A stretch of DNA of 64,000 nucleotides from Acinetobacter pittii ATCC 19004 = CIP 70.29 (GTDB lineage Bacteria > Pseudomonadota > Gammaproteobacteria > Pseudomonadales > Moraxellaceae): contig NZ_KB849790.1 in assembly GCF_000369045.1 (NCBI RefSeq), positions 565,422 to 629,421 of the forward strand, written 5' to 3'. This document shows positions 16,628 through 25,731 of this stretch, piece by piece. A program made the translations under genes and the position numbers. Below the pieces are notes generated by a model. That model was not told the origin of the DNA, searched no databases, and was given only the letters and a program-made list of their open reading frames with translations. The first letter of the stretch is position 1. Each line of letters starts with the position of its first letter.

Positions 16628-18346
16628 TTAATTAATACTCGCAATCACAGTTTCTGCATGACAGGTCGCGCCCTTCTCTGCGCCAATCTGAATAACGCCA
16701 CTGCGGTGTGCCAGTACCTGTACTTCCATTTTCATGGCTTCCATAATGGCAACCACTTGGCCTTCTGTGACTTGCTCACCATTTTCGACTTTCCAAGCGC
16801 TAATCACACCATTAATTGGAGCAAGTAAATGCTCGGCACTTACTTCTGGCTCGGCAGTCTGCGCTTGAACTGCAGTTGCTGGGCCTTGTGCAAACATACC
16901 CGCAGGTAAACCTAAACGGTGTAATTTGCCATCAATTTCAATGTAGCTGAGCAGCATTGGCTGTTGATGGTTTGGAATGCCACGTTTGGTTGGCTTTAAT
17001 TCTTGTTTAAAGTCGTTTTCAATCCAGCGCGTGTGTACATTAAATTCATCTGTAAAGTCAGGTTCATTAAGTACCGCGCGGTGAAAATCTAAAACCGAAG
17101 CTACGCCTTCAATTTTAAATTGTTTTAAAGCACGTTTAGCGCGAGCAATTGCAACTTCGCGGGTTGGACCAATCACAATTAGCTTTGCCATGAGTGAGTC
17201 AAAATGGCTAGACACTAATGACCCAGTGCGAACACCTGTGTCGACTCGTACACCGTTACCAAACGGCGCTTCAAATAAACTCAACACACCAAAGGCTGGA
17301 ATAAAACCACGTGCTGGGTCTTCGGCATTGATACGAAACTCAATGGCATGGCCTTGTGCTTTTGGTGTTTCTTTAATAGAAAGCGCTTCACCTTGTGCAA
17401 CACGAATTTGTTCCACCACCAAATCGACTTTCGACGTTTCTTCGGTAACAGGATGCTCAACTTGCAAACGAGTGTTTACTTCTAAGAATGAAAGCTTACC
17501 GTCACGACTCAGTAAATATTCAACTGTTCCCGCACCCACATAGTTTGCGGCCTGACAAATGTTTTTTGCCGAGCTTAAAATTTGCTGGTAAATCTCATCG
17601 CTAACAAATGGTGCTGGTGCTTCTTCGACTAATTTTTGGTTACGGCGTTGCAATGAACAATCACGTGTGCCAAGCACCACAATATTGCCATGTTGGTCTG
17701 CTATCACCTGCGCTTCTACATGGCGCGGTTTATCAAGATATTGCTCGACAAAACATTCACCACGACCAAAAGCAGCTTTTGCCTCTCGTACTGCCGACTC
17801 ATAAAGCTCTTTCACTTCTTCGAGTTTCCACGCGACTTTTAAGCCACGCCCACCGCCACCGAATGCGGCTTTAATTGCAATTGGTAAACCATATTGTTTG
17901 GCAAACTCTAAAGCTTCATCTGCATTATTGAGTGGGTCTTGCGTACCCTGAACCAAGGGCGCACCAACCGAAGCTGCAATTTTACGTGCTTCGATTTTAT
18001 CGCCTAGTTTTTCAATCGCACTTGGTGATGGCCCGACCCATTTTAAGCCTGCATCAATCACGGCTTGAGCAAACTCAGCACGTTCAGATAAAAAGCCGTA
18101 ACCCGGATGCACCATAGTTGCTTTCGATTTCTTTGCAACTTCAATAATCGCAGGAATATTTAGGTAAGTCTCGATAGCAGTTGCACCAGCCAAGCCCCAT
18201 GCTTCATCTGCAAGTTCGACATGCATGCTGCCAATATCGTCATCTGCATATAATGCGACCGATGAAATTCCCATGTCACGGCAGGCATGAATAATACGAA
18301 CGGCAATTTCACCACGGTTAGCAATCAATAATTTTTCTGTATTCAT
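16628..18346 (-). CDS. Biotin carboxylase with C-terminal biotin carrier domain
   Basis: A 572-residue protein that carboxylates its own biotin with ATP and bicarbonate. It starts with the biotin carboxylase N domain (LLIANRGEIAVRIIHACRD), followed by an ATP-grasp domain with AAFGGGGRGLKV (P-loop) and LEVNTRLQVEHPVTE (active-site strand), then the C domain. After a linker the lipoyl/biotinyl domain carries EAMKME, with the biotinylated lysine at 539. It is the last gene of the 5-oxoproline operon, and its ATG overlaps the upstream stop by four bases (ATGA), so the two are translationally coupled. No separate carboxyltransferase subunit is adjacent, so the acceptor (a pyroglutamate-related or acyl substrate) is unknown. 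Confidence 0.88.
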   Translation of the reverse strand: MNTEKLLIANRGEIAVRIIHACRDMGISSVALYADDDIGSMHVELADEAWGLAGATAIETYLNIPAIIEVAKKSKATMVHPGYGFLSERAEFAQAVIDAGLKWVGPSPSAIEKLGDKIEARKIAASVGAPLVQGTQDPLNNADEALEFAKQYGLPIAIKAAFGGGGRGLKVAWKLEEVKELYESAVREAKAAFGRGECFVEQYLDKPRHVEAQVIADQHGNIVVLGTRDCSLQRRNQKLVEEAPAPFVSDEIYQQILSSAKNICQAANYVGAGTVEYLLSRDGKLSFLEVNTRLQVEHPVTEETSKVDLVVEQIRVAQGEALSIKETPKAQGHAIEFRINAEDPARGFIPAFGVLSLFEAPFGNGVRVDTGVRTGSLVSSHFDSLMAKLIVIGPTREVAIARAKRALKQFKIEGVASVLDFHRAVLNEPDFTDEFNVHTRWIENDFKQELKPTKRGIPNHQQPMLLSYIEIDGKLHRLGLPAGMFAQGPATAVQAQTAEPEVSAEHLLAPINGVISAWKVENGEQVTEGQVVAIMEAMKMEVQVLAHRSGVIQIGAEKGATCHAETVIASIN

Positions 18347-19929
18347 CTTTCATTCTCAAAATCTGTAAATTCAGCAATTTTTTTAAATTTGATGCGGCAA
18401 CCTGCCGGAATCTGTGCCACCAAATCCCAATGGTGTTTAGCAACAGAGCCAATGACTGGATATCCGCCCGTTAAAGGGTGATCATTCATAAACAAAACGG
18501 GTTGGCCACTCGGTGGAATCTGCAAAGCGCCAATGCAAGTGCCTTCACTTTCCAGTTCATGGGTAATTTTGCGAGTTAAAGGCTGTTCACCTGAAAGTCT
18601 TAGCCCGACTCGGTTGCTTTCATTTGTTACCAGCCACTCTTGCTGACAGAGTAGTTCAATACTGTCTTGTTCAAACCAGTCTGTACGTGGGCCCATCACA
18701 ATATCTAGCTCAACGACTTCGCCAGCTCGCGGTAAGTCACTTTTGCCCACTTCATTTACGCTAATATTGGCTGCCTTTACCTGCCCTTGGTAAATGGTAT
18801 CTCCAAGTTTTAAAGGCTCTGGCCCTAACACTGCCAAGCTGTCAAATGAGGCACTATTGAGTACAGGTTCAACGTCTATGCCTCCACGAACAGCCAAATA
18901 ATTTCTTAAGCCTGCTGTTGGTGGCTGAATTTGAAATTCATCGCCTTCATCCAAATCAATCGGTTGATAGCTTGCAAAGTCTGCGGTTTGACCATCCGCA
19001 AATTTCACACGAATGTTTGAGATGGCCCCAGCCACCGCAATAACACCTGCATGTTGCATCTTTGCTTTTAGACCGCCATTTAAAACTTCAATGACGGGTG
19101 TATTGGTTGGATTACCGACAATACGATTAGCACTGTGCATGGCAGATAAATCCATTGCACCCGCTACGCCAACCCCAATATTGGTCTGGTTTAAACGCCC
19201 TTCATCTTGAATAAGCATTTGTAAACTTGGCGCAGTGATCGTAAATAGTGGCACCGATTGTTTCGGCTCAACCGTACGCGTGATTTGCTGTGGTATATTT
19301 ACGGTTGTCGGGCTATGCGTCACATCTTCAAAATGTACGGTCATACCCAGTAAAAGTAGTGCTGGATTTTTACGCTCTAAATCCCACATTTTTTCTGATG
19401 TAGTACCAATCAGCTGCCAACCACCCGGACTGTCTTTTGGGTAAATACCAGAGTATTTTCCAGCCAAGCCCAAAGAACCTGACGGTATTTTTTTACGCGG
19501 AACCGTTAAGCGCGGAATATCAGTAAAAGGCTTATCGGGACTGCTCATATAAGCAAAACCCGGTGCAAAACCAATAAAAGCCACATTCCATACGCTTTGG
19601 TGATGTTTTCTAATCACATCGGCAACAGATAAACCTTGCAACTCGGCAACCTGCGCAAGGTCTTCGCCGTTATAGCAAATCGGCACAATCACTTCTTGGT
19701 CGCTACGCTCAAATCCAGAATCAATTTTGAGACTCTGAATTGAAGCAACCAGCGTTTTAAAGTTGGTTTCGATCTCATTAAAGAAAACCAAAATTGTTTT
19801 TGCAGCGGGGACTAAGTCTTTAATTCCATTCAATTGCGTATTTTGCAATTTATTGTACAACGCCAAAGTTTCCTCTAAGCTCGCAAGCTCAATCAGGAAA
19901 CAGTCGGCGTTTACCGATAAAAAACGCAT
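18343..19929 (-). CDS. pxpBC: Fused 5-oxoprolinase subunits B and C (KipI-KipA type)
   Basis: A 528-residue fusion. Residues 1-215 are the PxpB/KipI domain (FIGFAPGFAYM, then PRKKIPSGSLGLAGKYSGIYP with a following SPGGWQLIG). Residues about 230-528 are the PxpC/KipA domain (SLQMLIQDEGRLNQTNIGV, then MDLSAMHSANRIVGNP and LPRAGEVVELDIVMGPR). With PxpA these subunits hydrolyse 5-oxoproline to glutamate at the expense of ATP. In Bacillus and E. coli they are separate genes, whereas fusion is common in other bacteria and in urea-amidolyase-like proteins. AAGGA seven bases upstream supports the start at 19929. Confidence 0.9.
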   Translation of the reverse strand: MRFLSVNADCFLIELASLEETLALYNKLQNTQLNGIKDLVPAAKTILVFFNEIETNFKTLVASIQSLKIDSGFERSDQEVIVPICYNGEDLAQVAELQGLSVADVIRKHHQSVWNVAFIGFAPGFAYMSSPDKPFTDIPRLTVPRKKIPSGSLGLAGKYSGIYPKDSPGGWQLIGTTSEKMWDLERKNPALLLLGMTVHFEDVTHSPTTVNIPQQITRTVEPKQSVPLFTITAPSLQMLIQDEGRLNQTNIGVGVAGAMDLSAMHSANRIVGNPTNTPVIEVLNGGLKAKMQHAGVIAVAGAISNIRVKFADGQTADFASYQPIDLDEGDEFQIQPPTAGLRNYLAVRGGIDVEPVLNSASFDSLAVLGPEPLKLGDTIYQGQVKAANISVNEVGKSDLPRAGEVVELDIVMGPRTDWFEQDSIELLCQQEWLVTNESNRVGLRLSGEQPLTRKITHELESEGTCIGALQIPPSGQPVLFMNDHPLTGGYPVIGSVAKHHWDLVAQIPAGCRIKFKKIAEFTDFENER

Positions 19930-19961
19930 TTGCTTATCCTTTTAATTCTTCTTTAGTCCAG

Positions 19962-20768
19962 TTAGTCAATCCAAGCACGGTCAGGAATGTCGGTAATAAA
20001 CATGTAACCCGGCGCATGACTAATCGCAAAAGGAATTTTCGAGTTCATGACGGCAGCTTGCGGCGTTACTCCACACGCCCAAAACACTGGAATTTCACCC
20101 GCTTCAATACGAGAAGCATCGCCAAAGTCTGGCTTATTTACATCCTTAATGCCTAAGCTTTCAGGGTGACCAATATGTACAGGCGCGCCATGTACACTCG
20201 GCATACGTGCTGTAATTTTTACCGCTTCACTAATTTGATGCGATGGAATTGGTCGCATGGAAACCACCATATTTCCTGAAATACGGCCTGCTGGTTCGCA
20301 CTGAATATTACTCAAATACATCGGCACATTGGTGTCATCATGAATGTGGCGAACTTCAATACCCGCTTCTTGCAAAGCTGTTTCGAATGAAAAACTACAG
20401 CCAATTAAGAATGTCACCAAATCAGGATGAGCGTTATAAATCTCTCTTGCATCGGTCACTTCATCGACCATTTCGCCATCTTTCCAAATGCGATAACGTG
20501 GGAAGTCAGTGCGGATGTCTGAGTCAGCTGCAAGCTTAGTTGCATAGATGCCTTCTTCGAGCACATCAAGCACTGGGCAGCTTTGCGGGTTACGGTGTGC
20601 ATAGAGTAAAAAGTCATATGCCCACTCTTTTGGCACCGAAATCATGTTGACTTGCGTCATGCCCGCAGCCATGCCTGCTGTCGGTTTATCAAAACCTGCA
20701 CGGATTTTTAAACGCGCCTCTAACGCGGCTTCACGCTGAGCTGGGTCGACTTTAATATCCTTATACAT
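19962..20768 (-). CDS. DUF1445 putative hydro-lyase (YcsI family)
   Basis: A protein of about 268 residues with the YcsI/DUF1445 pattern: [45 protein letters not shown], and the C-terminal [13 protein letters not shown] followed by [13 protein letters not shown]. Members are annotated as hydro-lyases and travel with pxpA/kipI/kipA; D-glutamate-type cyclases share the fold. It probably supplies or epimerises the 5-oxoproline pool, which is inference. ATG 20768 is preferred to 20777 because AAGGA lies eight bases before it. Confidence 0.85.
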   Translation of the reverse strand: MYKDIKVDPAQREAALEARLKIRAGFDKPTAGMAAGMTQVNMISVPKEWAYDFLLYAHRNPQSCPVLDVLEEGIYATKLAADSDIRTDFPRYRIWKDGEMVDEVTDAREIYNAHPDLVTFLIGCSFSFETALQEAGIEVRHIHDDTNVPMYLSNIQCEPAGRISGNMVVSMRPIPSHQISEAVKITARMPSVHGAPVHIGHPESLGIKDVNKPDFGDASRIEAGEIPVFWACGVTPQAAVMNSKIPFAISHAPGYMFITDIPDRAWID

Positions 20769-20779
20769 GATGCTCATCC

Positions 20780-21544
20780 TTATGCTTTATTTACAAACGG
20801 GCGAATTTCAATATTATTTTTTACAAGCTCGGCTTTAATGGCAGCCGACATCTCTAGCGCACCGTCGGTATCGCCATGTAGGCAAATGGTATCGGCTTGA
20901 ATTGGGGTAAATACGCCATCAATTGACTCAACTCCACCATTTTTAAGCATAGACACCACACGGGTCGCAACAAATGCCGAGTCGTGTAAAACCGCACCTT
21001 CTAGACGGCGGGAAACCAATGAACCATCGCTGTTATAAGCACGGTCAGCAAATGCTTCTGATACAACTTTTAAACCCGCTGCTCGTGCCTGTTCGACTAA
21101 GTTAGAACCTGCCAAAGCCACTAAAACCAGTTCAGGGTTATACATTTTAATGGCATCAATCACGGCTGCTGCCTGAGCTTGGTCATGTGCAATGGTGTTA
21201 TAAAGCGCGCCATGTGGTTTAACGTATTGCACTTTTGAGCCTGCCACTTTAGCCAAACCATCGAGTGCAGAAATTTGGTAAAGCACATCGGCAATCAATT
21301 CGTCACGTGACAAATCCATATTACGGCGGCCAAAGCCTACAAGGTCTGGATAAGACACGTGAGCGCCAATGGTCACACCAAGCTCAACGGCTTTACGAAC
21401 CGTTTTTAAAATGCCGAGTGGATCGCCAGCATGGAAGCCACAAGCAATATTGGCACTGGTCACGACAGGTAAAATCTGGTCATCATTACCCATTTTCCAT
21501 GAGCCAAAGCTTTCACCCAAATCACTATTTAAATCTACAAACAT
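20780..21544 (-). CDS. pxpA: 5-oxoprolinase subunit A (LamB/YcsF family)
   Basis: A 254-residue protein of the LamB/YcsF family. It opens with [19 protein letters not shown] and has the conserved [37 protein letters not shown] and [17 protein letters not shown] blocks. It is subunit A of the prokaryotic 5-oxoprolinase, which opens the pyroglutamate ring to glutamate with ATP together with PxpB and PxpC. It is second in the operon, 34 bases after the transporter gene, with AAGGA eight bases before the ATG. Confidence 0.94.
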   Translation of the reverse strand: MFVDLNSDLGESFGSWKMGNDDQILPVVTSANIACGFHAGDPLGILKTVRKAVELGVTIGAHVSYPDLVGFGRRNMDLSRDELIADVLYQISALDGLAKVAGSKVQYVKPHGALYNTIAHDQAQAAAVIDAIKMYNPELVLVALAGSNLVEQARAAGLKVVSEAFADRAYNSDGSLVSRRLEGAVLHDSAFVATRVVSMLKNGGVESIDGVFTPIQADTICLHGDTDGALEMSAAIKAELVKNNIEIRPFVNKA

Positions 21545-21578
21545 GGCATTATTCCTTTATCACTTCACGCAGTCTGGC

Positions 21579-22811
21579 TTAAAGCTTGGTCAAATAGTTA
21601 AACACAGTCGTAAACGACATGTAGCCCATCCACCACGTTAACAGACATGTTAACCCACCCAAAATAAGCAACCATTTTGGATAGTTATAATTACCCATCA
21701 AATCTTTACGGCACGCGGCAACATACACAAAAATTGTAAGGCCAATTGGCAACACCAAACCGTTAAAACCGCCTACAAAAATAAGTAGACCTGCCGGAGT
21801 TGCACCCAATAACACATAGAGCAATAAAGCCAATGCAATAAAGGTAATGGTCGTATAGTTGGTTTGTTTTGGTGTTAAGTTCTTTTTAAATGCAGTAAAG
21901 AATGACACTGAAGTATATGCTGCGCCGATCGTGCTACTAATACCCGCTGCCCAGAAAATTAAGCCGAATAATTTAAAACCAAATGTACCCGCTGCATATT
22001 GGAATGCTTGAGCTGCTGGATTGGCGTCATGGCTGGCTAAATCAATGGTTGCACCGCTCACCACCACACCTAAAAAAGCCAAGAACAACACATAGCGCAT
22101 GATGCCGACCACAACAATGCCCTTGGTCGCAGCTTTAGCAACTTCATCAATATTTTCAGGGCCAACAGCACCTTTATCGAGTAAACGGTGTGCTCCCGCG
22201 TAACAGATATAGCCACCAACCGTACCGCCAACAATGGTGGTAATAATGGCAAAGTCGATCTGATCTGGCGCAAAAGTTTGATGTACAGCTTGCCCGACAG
22301 GAGGCATCACAATGACAGCAACGATAATAATCAGGAGGATTTTAAGTAATCCCAACACGATCATGCTTTTATCCATGGCAAGCGTTGCTTTTCTTGATGC
22401 AAAAATCAAAATGGCTAATGCACCACTTAAAATACCGCCCCACTTTGTGTCTAGGCCAAAAAGCGCATTTAAACCTAAAGCTGCACCGGCAATGTTACCG
22501 ACACTAAAGAAAAACCCGCCTAAAATCACCAGAAACGCCAGTAAATAACCACTACCCGGTAATGCTTTATTGGCAATATCAGATGCACGCATTTGAGTAA
22601 GTGTCACCACACGCCAAATGTTTTGTTGAACCACATAATCAATCAGAATGGAAACTAAAATGGCAAAGCCAAATGCCGCGCCTAACTTGACTGTAAATAC
22701 AGCAGTTTGGGTTAAAAATCCTGGCCCCATTGCAGAGGTCGCCATCATAAAGATCGAGGCCACAATGGCCCATTGGCGATCTGATAAAAAAGAAGATTTC
22801 AGTAAAGACAT
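21579..22811 (-). CDS. NRAMP-family transporter (YcsG-like), first gene of the 5-oxoproline operon
   Basis: An inner-membrane protein of about 410 residues with some eleven helices. It belongs to the NRAMP superfamily branch represented by B. subtilis YcsG, which always accompanies ycsF/kipI/kipA. The metal-binding DPGN motif of true NRAMP manganese transporters is replaced by MGPGFLTQT near the N-terminus, so the cargo is unlikely to be a divalent metal; uptake of 5-oxoproline or a related compound is a reasonable inference. The frame opens at 22832, but ATG 22811 with GAGGA upstream is a better start. Confidence 0.85.
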   Translation of the reverse strand: MSLLKSSFLSDRQWAIVASIFMMATSAMGPGFLTQTAVFTVKLGAAFGFAILVSILIDYVVQQNIWRVVTLTQMRASDIANKALPGSGYLLAFLVILGGFFFSVGNIAGAALGLNALFGLDTKWGGILSGALAILIFASRKATLAMDKSMIVLGLLKILLIIIVAVIVMPPVGQAVHQTFAPDQIDFAIITTIVGGTVGGYICYAGAHRLLDKGAVGPENIDEVAKAATKGIVVVGIMRYVLFLAFLGVVVSGATIDLASHDANPAAQAFQYAAGTFGFKLFGLIFWAAGISSTIGAAYTSVSFFTAFKKNLTPKQTNYTTITFIALALLLYVLLGATPAGLLIFVGGFNGLVLPIGLTIFVYVAACRKDLMGNYNYPKWLLILGGLTCLLTWWMGYMSFTTVFNYLTKL

Positions 22812-23176
22812 ATTAATGCGTTCCTCATCCATTTGAGCTTAACAACGCTATTTTCAAGTTGAACCAAGAACACCATTTTTTGTCCCAAACGATATTCTTT
22901 AATCCTTTAAAATGACAAAGATTCCCTGTTCCCCAATCAACACAATCGGTGATCAAATCTTGTGTCTAAAATAAAAACATAGCTAATCCCTATGGACAAT
23001 AAGACTTTTTACATTAAGTTATAAATTTAAATAATTGATTTTAAATAGTTTAGTATTTATTAAAAAATCAAGATAAGCTTTACTTATTGAAGTTAATAAG
23101 CTGCTTTTATGGTTTTACATATAAAACAGCTTTTTTAAATAAGAAAAAATAGGGATAAAAGACACACAAAAACAGC
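22812..23176. other. Gene-free region between the 5-oxoproline operon and the LysR gene
   Basis: This AT-rich stretch should contain the operon promoter on the minus strand and probably the LysR binding site, but no convincing -35/-10 or dyad could be fixed. A hairpin built on AAGCTG/CAGCTT at about 23098-23136 has a T run on the plus strand only. Confidence 0.5.
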
Positions 23177-24088
23177 TTATTTTTTAATTTGCTCATTGAG
23201 CCTTTTCATAGCACATTCAGAGACCTTAACTGCAACTTCGGTCAATTTCTCTTTTAACGCAACATCGTTTCCTTGAATGTAGATCGAGGTGAAATGGAAC
23301 GTTTTTAATTGAATAGGCGTATTTAATATTTCTAGTCGACCATCAGTAATTTCTTTTAGAGCTGTTAAGGTCGGCACCACAGCAATACCCAAGCCCTGCT
23401 CGGCTAAACGCAGTAAAGTTGCCAATGAATAACTGGTAATTGAAAGTGGTTCATCAATCCCTTGCTCTTTCATTCGTGCTTTCAATTCTTTATAGGGATA
23501 GGTAATTTTTGGATAAGTTAAAATGGTATGTGACATTAAAGTTTTAAAAGACATTTGAGCAACACCCCCTTTAAATGAAGGTGAAGCCAAGAAACTTAAT
23601 TCAAAGTCACACAAAGCTTGTTCAATACACTCAAAAGCTAAAGTTGGCCCAAGTAAAAAAGCCATGTCTAAGTCACCTGTCCGAACACCTTCTTGTAAGT
23701 TAGGCGTAAGGTCCACTACAATTTCTACTGAAATTTTGGGGAACTCTTGCTGAACCTTTTCGATATATTCAACCAACCATGTATAAACAATAGTTTCGGA
23801 AACTCCCAAACGAATGGTGCCAGTCAGGTGCTGATTTTCAGTCAGTTCAGCCACCAGATCGGTCTCTAGTCGCATAAATTTTTCGGCGTACTTAAATAAA
23901 GTTAAGCCTTTGTGTGTTGGTTTAAGCTGCCGATAACTTCGATCTAAAACTTTAAAGCCTAATTCATTTTCAAGAGCTGTGATTTTTTGAGAGACCGCAG
24001 GCTGGGTGGTTTGTAATTTAGTCGCGGCCTTATTGAAGCTCTTTAAAGTCACAACCCAATAAAATGCTTCAAGATTCTTTAAATTCAC
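23177..24088 (-). CDS. LysR-family regulator, probably of the 5-oxoproline operon
   Basis: A 303-residue LysR-type regulator. The N-terminal winged helix-turn-helix reads AFYWVVTLKSFNKAATKLQTTQPAVSQKITALE, and a periplasmic-binding-protein-like effector domain begins with GTIRLGVSETIVYTWL. It lies 366 bases upstream of the transporter gene on the same strand. Control of the 5-oxoproline operon is inferred from position, since LysR genes usually regulate a neighbour; no cofactor can be named. Confidence 0.88.
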   Translation of the reverse strand: MNLKNLEAFYWVVTLKSFNKAATKLQTTQPAVSQKITALENELGFKVLDRSYRQLKPTHKGLTLFKYAEKFMRLETDLVAELTENQHLTGTIRLGVSETIVYTWLVEYIEKVQQEFPKISVEIVVDLTPNLQEGVRTGDLDMAFLLGPTLAFECIEQALCDFELSFLASPSFKGGVAQMSFKTLMSHTILTYPKITYPYKELKARMKEQGIDEPLSITSYSLATLLRLAEQGLGIAVVPTLTALKEITDGRLEILNTPIQLKTFHFTSIYIQGNDVALKEKLTEVAVKVSECAMKRLNEQIKK

Positions 24089-24179
24089 GTGTCATCCTGT
24101 CTTAAAAAACTCCTTTACTTTTATAGTATGGGAGTTGTTAGCGTAATTAGGCTAGCAATAAATAAATTTTTAAATAAAA

Positions 24180-24359
24180 TTAGCCATCAAAACTTTTAAA
24201 TGCCTTAGAAAGCTGACTAATTGTTTTGATCTGTTTTGAATAACGGCGGCATGAGCGGCACGCCAATAAATGCAGTTGTAAACCACTTTGCTCACGTAAT
24301 AACAATGGTCTATCTTGCTTTTCAGACAACAGTTGAGTGGCTTGTCGACATGTCAGCAT
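24180..24359 (-). CDS. Small zinc-finger anti-sigma candidate of the bufferin operon
   Basis: A 59-residue protein beginning MLTCRQATQLLSEKQDRPLL with a HLLACRSCRRY motif (H-X3-C-X2-C), the zinc-binding pattern of ZAS anti-sigma factors and mycothiol-type zinc-finger proteins. It lacks any membrane segment, so it would hold the ECF sigma factor in the cytoplasm. The start at 24359 follows AGGAGG seven bases upstream and overlaps the sigma gene stop by seven bases, which couples their translation. A role as a metal- or redox-sensing anti-sigma factor is inferred from context. Confidence 0.8.
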   Translation of the reverse strand: MLTCRQATQLLSEKQDRPLLLREQSGLQLHLLACRSCRRYSKQIKTISQLSKAFKSFDG

Positions 24360-24973
24360 GAACAATCCTCCTTCAATAACCATTTATTTTCTAAACATTC
24401 ACGTAGTCGGGTACGACTCCGATACATCAACACATTAAAGTTTGAGATAGACAATTCCAACTTGCTACAAATCTCATTAGAACTCAGCTCTATCACCTCT
24501 CTCATCATAAAAACTTGAGCATATTTGGCAGGTAAATGATTTAAACAAGCTTCAAAAATCATCCAGAAATCTGCCTGCTCCATCATTTCTTCAGGGCTTT
24601 GCCATGCTTGAGGCGCTTCATATTTATGCCAATGTCCGGAAGCATCAAACAGTGCATCAATACTCAGTTCACTTTCCTCATCTTTAAATAATTCTGTCAT
24701 TGAGACCAAACGCGATTTTTGCCGAATCACATCAATAATTTTATTTTTTAAAATCGCGAACACCCATGTTTTAAACGCAGCACGTCCTTTAAATGAATCT
24801 AAATGCTGGAAAGCACTCGTTAATGCCTCTTGCACCACATCTTCAGCTTGAGGAAGAGAAGAAAGCTGTAAAAAAGCAAATTTTATCATTTGCTGTCTTA
24901 AGTCTTGTAAAAAGGCTGGATTATGCAGCTGATCCCCTATTTCTTCATGATCTGATGCCACGGCTGAAGTCAT
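24353..24973 (-). CDS. ECF RNA polymerase sigma factor of the bufferin operon
   Basis: A 206-residue group IV sigma factor. Region 2 is visible as SLPQAEDVVQEALTSAFQHLDSFKGRAAFKTWVFAILKNKIID, and region 4 as LPAKYAQVFMMREVIELSSNEICSKLELSISNFNVLMYRSRTRLRECL. It sits two bases after bufC, and its own anti-sigma candidate follows. The sigma/anti-sigma pair closes the operon and probably autoregulates it in response to metal or oxidative stress, as ECF pairs do in other bufferin clusters. Confidence 0.92.
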   Translation of the reverse strand: MTSAVASDHEEIGDQLHNPAFLQDLRQQMIKFAFLQLSSLPQAEDVVQEALTSAFQHLDSFKGRAAFKTWVFAILKNKIIDVIRQKSRLVSMTELFKDEESELSIDALFDASGHWHKYEAPQAWQSPEEMMEQADFWMIFEACLNHLPAKYAQVFMMREVIELSSNEICSKLELSISNFNVLMYRSRTRLRECLENKWLLKEDCSC

Positions 24974-24975
24974 CC

Positions 24976-25731
24976 TTATACCTCTTTAAAATCATGGGGA
25001 GTTTGAATCAATCGCATTCGAGTTAACAGTGCTTTTAGTTCTTGAATCTGCAGATAAATATCATGTTCAGATAAATCAGTGAGTACAGATTGAATCAGTG
25101 TATGAATATCTTGGTCAGTTAACTTTACATTTTGAGTCAACTGTTCAATCACCATAGCAAACAAAGGCGAAAGCTGTTCAATACACACTTTGTCTTGTTC
25201 ATCTCGCCAAACCATAATTGCTCCAGGCATAGGCTCAGCCTGTTCTGGAGTCATTAAAATTGTCCATGTATAAACGGGATATTGATAAACCAATACCCAT
25301 ACCTTTGTGGTTAACTGCCAATCACAGTTTTCCTGCAAAACTATTTTTTCAACTTCAACAGTGTCTAAATACAACTCAAGCCATTCAAACTGCAACAACT
25401 CAGCCAACCAAGGGTATTCTTGCAATATCGGGTGCTGCTGATCTGTCAAATACTCTCTAAACTCAAGAGAAATATCATTATACAAAGGCGAGCGACACTG
25501 GGTTTTTTGAAAAAACTCCGAGAGTAATTGTTGCCACTTTAACTCTGGCAACATCGCACGAGCCACGGGATAAACTAAATCAATAAATGAACAGACATTA
25601 TTAAAAAGTAAGTCTCGATAAATATGCATTCGTCCGGCAGGAAGAGCTTGAGGTAATTCCAAATCAGGATCTCTAATCCAGTCACAAAACTGTTGTTGCA
25701 TGGTCTGAAAGGATATTTGATTTTCCTTCAT
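24976..25731 (-). CDS. bufC: DUF2063 partner protein of the DUF692 enzyme (BufC/HvfC)
   Basis: A 251-residue protein with the DUF2063 N-terminal block FCDWIRDP, then RMHIYRDLLFNNVCSFIDLVYPVARAML. Proteins of this family bind the leader of a RiPP precursor and form the enzyme complex with DUF692 oxygenases. It overlaps bufB by 50 bases, a tight coupling typical of this pair. ATG 25731 is chosen over GTG 25737 because GGAG then lies seven bases upstream. Confidence 0.86.
   Translation of the reverse strand: MKENQISFQTMQQQFCDWIRDPDLELPQALPAGRMHIYRDLLFNNVCSFIDLVYPVARAMLPELKWQQLLSEFFQKTQCRSPLYNDISLEFREYLTDQQHPILQEYPWLAELLQFEWLELYLDTVEVEKIVLQENCDWQLTTKVWVLVYQYPVYTWTILMTPEQAEPMPGAIMVWRDEQDKVCIEQLSPLFAMVIEQLTQNVKLTDQDIHTLIQSVLTDLSEHDIYLQIQELKALLTRMRLIQTPHDFKEV

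Noticed and set aside
23098..23136. Hairpin AAGCTG...CAGCTT as terminator of the LysR gene
   Set aside because: The T run follows on the plus strand, where no gene precedes it, so it does not fit the minus-strand LysR or the operon.
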